Below are positions 60,601 through 64,000 of a stretch of 64,000 bases of DNA, piece by piece. The DNA is from MWAR01 sp035388825. Lineage in GTDB: Bacteria > Muiribacteriota > Ozemobacteria > Ozemobacterales > Ozemobacteraceae. A program made the position numbers and the translations under genes. The stretch spans positions 106,417 through 170,416 of the forward strand of contig DAOOQQ010000002.1 in NCBI GenBank assembly GCA_035388825.1, in the 5' to 3' direction. How positions within the stretch are numbered: the stretch's first letter is position 1; each line of letters opens with the position of its first letter. A model generated the notes under the pieces. The model saw only the letters and a program-made list of their open reading frames with translations. It searched no databases and had not been told where the DNA came from.

Positions 60601-61974
60601 CCCTTCCCCCGAAATCCATCCCGTGACATGCGCTCCGAGCTCGGGAAGGATCGTCGAAGAAAGATGCTTCAGGCGGATATCCGATTCGACAAGATGGCCG
60701 GCAGGGGTCCATACGCCATCAGCCGCCACATGCCCGCCCCGGGAGAACGCATCTGCGGTGAACCTGACCCTCGCCCCTTCCGTTGTTGCGACGAGTCTGG
60801 CGGTATCGACGGGGATCCGGTCTATCATCCATCGCGAAATCTCCGTTTCGACGCTTCCCTGCCAGTTCTTCCCCGGGTGACGGTGAACGAGGAACGTCGC
60901 CGTCGCCGTTCCAGATATTATATTATCAGGTATATCGTGCAGGTCCTTCAACAGCTCGCGGGCACCGGAACCGAGGGATACCGTGCCGCTCGCGCCGATG
61001 CCCCACCCTGCTTCCGCCCGGTCGAACGCGAAGTTCGCGGCAAGCCGGGAAGCATCGATGTTCGTCGCGACAGACACATCCCATGCGGCGTCCCGGTTCT
61101 TCTTCGACTCGGCTCGTGCGTCGACCAGGGCGATATGATCCTTCCAGCGGATACCGAGTCCTGAAACATCGATCAGGCCCGTCATCTCGCGAGAAAAGAG
61201 ATCGTCGAGACGCCCGTCGAGCGATTCCAGCCGGTTCCGGAGATGTCCGCTCCAGCGAAGGGCGATCGTGGCGGATCCCGTATCGATGCCGACGCCCCAG
61301 AGCCAGGCGAGAGGGTACAACGCTGCCGCCCGGGGAATGTCCACGGCACCCCATGCGATCGAGATCGTGCTGGTGCCGAGATCGAAGGGAATCGAGAACG
61401 TCACCGAAGCCCCTCCGCCGAACGGGGTCTCTTTGATCCGGACCGAGCCGGACATATCCCCGTGCACACGGCGCAGATCGATCTTTGCGGCGTCGACGAC
61501 GAACGTACCGACCTGCGTGATGACGTTCATGCCCGTGACGTCGAGATGTCTGACGGGGATTGCCGCCGCATGGGCTTCGGACGCCTGTTGCGTGGGGAAA
61601 GGCAACCGTCTCAGGTCGACGGACACGCCGTCGAGGGAGAGGACATCGAACGCCGCATCCCCCGTCAGGATGTCGAGAAGGCCCGTTCCCGATGCAAGCT
61701 GCGCATTCGCGGTCTCGATGGTCGCAAACGTCGTGTCTGATGCCGTCTTGAGGACGGCCCCCCGGAGTTCGCCCGTACCGGCCACCCCGGAAATTTTCAG
61801 GGTTTCGTAGGAAATCTCCGCTCCGGTTTCTTCGGCAATGCGCTGTTTCAGGAGCTCCGCTGCGGGAGTGGGCAGCTCGATCGTCCGGTTCCAGGCGTGA
61901 TGAAAGAGGCCGGCGACGGAGAATACCGCGACGGTAAGCAGAACGAGCGCGAGAATCAGCCGTCGGCGACTCAT
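57607..61974 (-). CDS. tamB: Translocation and assembly module TamB / DUF490 protein
   Basis: 1455 residues from ATG 61974 (GGAAGG seven bases upstream). A signal-anchor helix (about 5-27) is followed by a long AsmA/TamB-type beta-taco of repeated strands, and the DUF490 domain at the C-terminus (about 1150-1455). It ends in RTRFGVKYDWKF, where the aromatic terminus matches the family. Periplasm-spanning lipid-transport and outer-membrane assembly factor; implies a diderm cell. The usual partner TamA/BamA-like gene is not seen in this window. First gene of the series tamB-gspF-NTT/HEAT-cNMP. Confidence 0.92.
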   Translation of the reverse strand: MSRRRLILALVLLTVAVFSVAGLFHHAWNRTIELPTPAAELLKQRIAEETGAEISYETLKISGVAGTGELRGAVLKTASDTTFATIETANAQLASGTGLLDILTGDAAFDVLSLDGVSVDLRRLPFPTQQASEAHAAAIPVRHLDVTGMNVITQVGTFVVDAAKIDLRRVHGDMSGSVRIKETPFGGGASVTFSIPFDLGTSTISIAWGAVDIPRAAALYPLAWLWGVGIDTGSATIALRWSGHLRNRLESLDGRLDDLFSREMTGLIDVSGLGIRWKDHIALVDARAESKKNRDAAWDVSVATNIDASRLAANFAFDRAEAGWGIGASGTVSLGSGARELLKDLHDIPDNIISGTATATFLVHRHPGKNWQGSVETEISRWMIDRIPVDTARLVATTEGARVRFTADAFSRGGHVAADGVWTPAGHLVESDIRLKHLSSTILPELGAHVTGWISGEGHLVVPLEHPASTSFDGAFSIDRPMFGNRHAERASAMISVFGTDWCVEKPEIIIASESAIRLDGSLSPAALTGELCGTHVPARFLGFDPKEITGSCQFRVDLSGSIADPRFTGELWAEGIHLWSRAVRLLRAKITGSKRFLTLEHLGAEIAGGGEIRGSLGFDIPAKRFVATRFDVANADVTMFADLLPVTRPDLVPSGTFHASFERLDQPREDGWRFSLIAPRLLVASAPFHGLTIEGVWSNHQLQKLAVSAGTGNGTITLHGHQMSDAWYAGDVSIRDIDMAVIGTLLRLDSPIRGSLTADGTLVWNEIMPTGRLTLLARDLAIGDRILGNGGGELVIDPSGMTMNRVSFDRMGIQLSGRMLLDRAHSYTCKVQMNRTDLSAFPAAFGFRSFQRNDLLVTGNCRIEGRAVSGAPDRIDSDIHSMEIRRGADLIVANRPMKVLYQHGIVELRSFELKYRQGVFGAEGTWDPAGMTALTLTGRDFSLRALGNLLEIPDWTADGSLSFDGGIVGSFPGLRLDADIDVKDLAFRNRKIPEITGRIEVTPGMLMLEDVDINLRHTGIGITGRVPIPGGTGSEPIDVAIEIASGPIEDLPLLLPEAFAEASGTMHASLRLFGRPRAPAVSGELNLAADVLGLRGMKVPLKHVQIGLTTKDGVVRLEPLRATMGRGVLEGTGLVDFQDGNGAVNAHLSGQKLDLNWNAVEVSGASASIDLGGSLYRPVVRGRVRIPKGRALIGDMKAISTTKLPLPLEELDYRFDIEIPRNFWVKNSFMNAEMRGDFSAFGTLDRFRLAGSIQSVQGWLFFQRRKFLLETGEIRFGGEDEVINPHLYIKSVTNVQNTQIYLTLDGTVSSFSPRLHSSPPLAESDLIALLTLGRSMEQARQTDAKDLFEKEVLEGLKNTYLSGLIGSTISTALNLDEVFFGSLFDRTTGITRSFLRVGKYIGRNIFLAYEGTLSNEGEKTYIFEYRLPRGFFINIEVEKPRNRTRFGVKYDWKF

Positions 61975-62111
61975 CGCTTTACCTTCCAATCATGATTGCC
62001 GGGAAATCGAAGAGTTCCCGGAGGGTTCGTCGGGTTCATGACGTCTCTGACTTCTGAGAAAGAATCGGGGTGAGAAGATCTAACATATCCCAGAAGATGG
62101 GACAAGGGCAG

Positions 62112-62144
62112 AAAAAAACCGGTCAGTTTCCTGACCGGTTTTTT
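62112..62144. terminator. Bidirectional-type terminator of the HU gene
   Basis: AAAAAACCGGTCAG (62113-62126), loop TTTC, CTGACCGGTTTTTT (62131-62144). On the minus strand it starts 23 bases after the HU stop and ends in a run of U. Confidence 0.9.
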
Positions 62145-62166
62145 GAGGACCTGTTCAAGGGGTGGA

Positions 62167-62448
62167 TTACTTCCCCTTGGAGACCATTTCCTTCAGCTCC
62201 TTGCCGGGCTTGAACTTGACAACCTTCTTGGCCTGGATGTTGATGGGCTTCTTGGTCTGGGGATTGACACCCTTGCGGGCAGCGCGCTTGGAGACTTCGA
62301 AGGAGCCGAAGCCGATGAGCTGAATCTTGTTGCCCTTCTTCAGGGTGTCCTTGAAGGTGTCGAGCATGGTCTCAAGGGCCTTCTGAGCGGCAGCCTGGTT
62401 CAGCTTGGCCTTCTGGGCAATGGTCTTCACGAGATCAGCTTTGTTCAT
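62167..62448 (-). CDS. hup: DNA-binding protein HU/IHF family
   Basis: 93 residues from ATG 62448; the frame is open to 62511 but that covers the promoter. Dimeric nucleoid protein: N-terminal helices NKADLVKTIAQKAKLNQAAA, the strand IQLIGFGSFEV, and the DNA-binding arm RAARKGVNPQTKKPINI with the tip Pro (NPQT), then VKFKPGKELKEMV. Monocistronic, with a consensus-like promoter and a strong terminator. Confidence 0.97.
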   Translation of the reverse strand: MNKADLVKTIAQKAKLNQAAAQKALETMLDTFKDTLKKGNKIQLIGFGSFEVSKRAARKGVNPQTKKPINIQAKKVVKFKPGKELKEMVSKGK

Positions 62449-62494
62449 CCTGGTTGAATCTCCCTTCAAATTTGTGTTTGAGGACTCTGACAGG

Positions 62495-62524
62495 ATTATA
62501 TGAAGCATCATTTCATGATGTCAA
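62495..62524 (-). promoter_or_regulatory. Sigma-70 consensus promoter of HU with an operator-like dyad
   Basis: Perfect TTGACA (62524 to 62519) and perfect TATAAT (62500 to 62495), 18-base spacer. The spacer holds the inverted repeat CATCATgaaATGATG. Initiation near 62488, leader about 40 bases. Confidence 0.75.
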
Positions 62525-62965
62525 GGGGGGGAGGAAGATTTTTTTTGCCCCCCATCGCATTCTCCCGATGCACGCATCGGGAGACCATCGGACCAGGCTC
62601 TGGAACGCCGTATAGAGGCGCCTTCAAAGCCATCCACGGCTCATTATCGGGAGTGCTTTTCCGGAAACCCTCATGTACTGACGAGCTTGACTCCCCACCC
62701 CTTCATACCCCTGCAGGCCGACCGTGTGTATGGAGAGTATTGTCCGGAAATGGGCAGATGATCATTTTCTTGATGGTCATCGCGCCCCTACCCTTCGCCT
62801 ATCCGGGCGGAGTACGCACCGATGTCATGGGAAATGGCTTCAGAACCATTATTATAGTATTATCTACACCATCTCGTGAAACGGCACGGTGTTCATCGTT
62901 GTCGGGAACATGATACCGTAGGGGTACACGAGTGCACGATCAAACGAATAAGGAGAAAACCCTGC
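62525..62965. other. Intergenic region between divergent HU and the small pilin-tail protein
   Basis: No convincing gene; short open frames here have no ribosome sites or recognisable products. An AT-rich patch at 62848-62865 could be a promoter region for the gene at 62966, whose AGGAG lies at 62951-62955. A partial palindrome arm CGCGCCCCTAC occurs near 62784-62794. Confidence 0.45.
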
Positions 62966-63298
62966 ATGTCCAGCTTCCGCACCGGCTCCGCGTTTCTCAT
63001 GCTGCTTTTTGGCGTCATTCTGCTTTCTCTGCTGGGGTACATGGCGGCCCGGAGCTCCCTTGCGCCGGCCACGGGCTCCGGCCCCTCGCCCATCGACAGA
63101 AGCTTCACGGCCGTTTGCGCGGCGAACAAAGCCCTGATTACCCAGCAGCTCCAGATGTATGCCATCAATCATGACCCGATGACGAAGCTCGACCTTCCGA
63201 CCCTGTTCGCCCCCGGAAGCTTCCAGGCACCGCACAACGCGCCCTGCTCGTACACTCTCGATGTTGCCGGCCGTGTCATCTGCTCGGCCCACCCCTGA
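62966..63298 (+). CDS. Small membrane protein with a pseudopilin-like C-terminal domain
   Basis: 110 residues, AGGAG ten bases upstream of the ATG. One N-terminal transmembrane helix (about 8-28) and no prepilin leader or FTLIE motif. The remainder has the pattern of minor pilin tails: a Cys-Ala-Ala-Asn helix (VCAANKALITQQLQMYAINH), an LPTLF segment, then PCSYTLDVAGRVICSAHP with the paired Cys. It seems to have swapped the cleavable pilin helix for an ordinary signal anchor. Function unknown. Confidence 0.65.
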   Translation: MSSFRTGSAFLMLLFGVILLSLLGYMAARSSLAPATGSGPSPIDRSFTAVCAANKALITQQLQMYAINHDPMTKLDLPTLFAPGSFQAPHNAPCSYTLDVAGRVICSAHP

Positions 63299-63347
63299 CA
63301 TTCCGCCCATCCCCTGGGCGTCGTCCAGGCCGGCACCTCTATCTTCG

Positions 63348-63367
63348 GGGCGGATCGCGATCCGCCC
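63348..63367. repeat. Palindromic repeat copy D
   Basis: GGGCGGATC, GC, GATCCGCCC. Same GGGCGG arm as copies A and B with a different core; the CTAC end is absent. Confidence 0.65.
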
Positions 63368-63506
63368 GGATGCGCGAACAAGCCATGCCCGAGATGACTC
63401 TCCGAAATCGGCATTCGGCGGATGACCCTTATGGACACACGCCTTGATTTCCGGATGGACATTCGTGTAGTCTCTCTAAAGAACTCCTTATATATGAGAG
63501 GCTTTT

Positions 63507-64000
63507 ATGGACATGCTGATTTTCGCCGTGACCATTCTTCTTCTGGTCATTTTCTGTTATCCCATCCTCAGGTATCTGGCCAGGCATCTTGGGGTTCCCG
63601 TCGATGCTCCGGCTCAAACTTCTGTCGCTCCTGACTCTCCCCCTGCCGTTGAAGCGCCGCTTCCGTCCGAATCGTCCCCATCGACCACGGATACCCCTCG
63701 GAGCAACAAAGCCGGCGGTTTTCTCAGCGTGTGTTTCATCCTGGTGGGCGGGAGCCTGTTGTATGGTCTTTCGTCAGGAAAACTCTCGCTCGATGGCCTG
63801 TATGCGAAATGGAAACCGCCCCAAAAATCTTCATCGCCGGTGGCTTCCGAACCCATGGGCCTCGACTGGAGGATTGTCGACGGCATCCGCTGGTTTCACG
63901 TGACGGGCACCGACACGGCAGGCATCGGCTACTCAGGCTGGGTCTCGGAGCTCTTTTTCCGCGATTCCCCGCCCGAGTCGAGCCCCGAAGGGAAGGATAT
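63507..64000 (+). CDS. Membrane-anchored SH3-like protein (3' partial)
   Basis: Translated by hand: 164 residues to the window end with no stop. GAGAGG lies five bases before the ATG. A first transmembrane helix (about 3-24), a Pro/Ser-rich segment (30-67), a second helix (about 70-90), a linker, and then WFHVTGTDTAGIGYSGWVSE (about 128-147), the pattern of a bacterial SH3 domain. Small and otherwise unrecognised. Probably a cell-wall-binding membrane protein. Confidence 0.6.
   Translation, partial: MDMLIFAVTILLLVIFCYPILRYLARHLGVPVDAPAQTSVAPDSPPAVEAPLPSESSPSTTDTPRSNKAGGFLSVCFILVGGSLLYGLSSGKLSLDGLYAKWKPPQKSSSPVASEPMGLDWRIVDGIRWFHVTGTDTAGIGYSGWVSELFFRDSPPESSPEGKD

Noticed and set aside
62500..62913. 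Plus-strand open frame of 137 codons between HU and the pilin-tail gene
   Set aside because: No ribosome site, passes through the HU promoter, no domain or sensible composition.
1..64000. Insertion sequences, prophage, integrase or defence islands
   Set aside because: No transposase, integrase, phage structural, restriction or Cas protein was recognised among the genes.

Overview
The window is a GC-rich (low 60s percent by eye), gene-dense chromosomal segment of a Gram-negative, probably anaerobic bacterium. TamB and periplasmic HtrA imply an outer membrane; an aldehyde:ferredoxin oxidoreductase, a NapH-like ferredoxin membrane protein and a radical SAM/SPASM enzyme suggest anaerobic metabolism. 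Many exported proteins, pseudopilins and TPR proteins, few clear orthologues and no mobile elements would fit a deep-branching phylum such as Candidatus Riflebacteria/Ozemobacteria, but the placement is a guess and no rRNA is present to test it.

Layout. 1-3.2 kb: C-terminal receiver domain of a sensor protein, then a minus-strand operon aor-moaD-thiF. 3.4-8.1 kb: YccF-like membrane protein; an exported CxxC protein translationally coupled to a radical SAM/SPASM enzyme; an exported charged helical protein; tRNA-Asn; an exported protein. 8.2-15 kb: NapH-like 4Fe-4S membrane protein with an HMA-like tail; a fused AbiEi-like/TPR/winged-helix regulator; two exported proteins, one a subtilase that has lost its catalytic residues. 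15-23.4 kb: RsbW-GAF-GAF-GGDEF signalling protein, PQQ-like propeller membrane protein, SH3/KADE-repeat/TPR protein, FAH-family enzyme, aconitase. 23.5-29.2 kb: PTS EIIA with an exported metal-ribbon protein, and an envelope-stress operon (HD-GYP, exported protein, ECF sigma, anti-sigma, HtrA). 29.2-37.4 kb: M14 carboxypeptidase, then a seven-gene overlapping operon that embeds an ECF sigma/anti-sigma pair among GspI/J/K-like pseudopilins, a TPR protein and a LysM protein. 37.4-40.5 kb: deacetylase and glycosyltransferase, then an unusually AT-rich lipoprotein gene bracketed by inverted CAGAG-type repeats. 40.5-48.7 kb: lon-engB-TPR-NHL-FecR-like operon. 48.8-62 kb: a divergent glyS without glyQ nearby, a DUF2723 membrane protein, a cNMP-binding protein with a degenerate GGDEF domain, an ATP/ADP-translocase-like/HEAT fusion, GspF, and TamB. 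62-64 kb: HU, a small pilin-tail-like protein, and a membrane SH3 protein cut by the window end.

Almost every gene from 30.9 to 62.4 kb lies on the minus strand; the exception is the AT-rich lipoprotein gene. Many start and stop codons overlap, so translational coupling is probably widespread. Themes are envelope biogenesis and stress, second-messenger-like domains that have lost catalytic residues but kept RxxD inhibitory-site motifs, and dispersed short palindromes with GGGCGnnn cores in intergenic DNA. The best candidates for undescribed biology are the sigma/pseudopilin operon, the two degenerate-GGDEF proteins, the AbiEi-TPR-wHTH regulator, the CxxC protein/radical SAM pair and the pseudo-subtilase.
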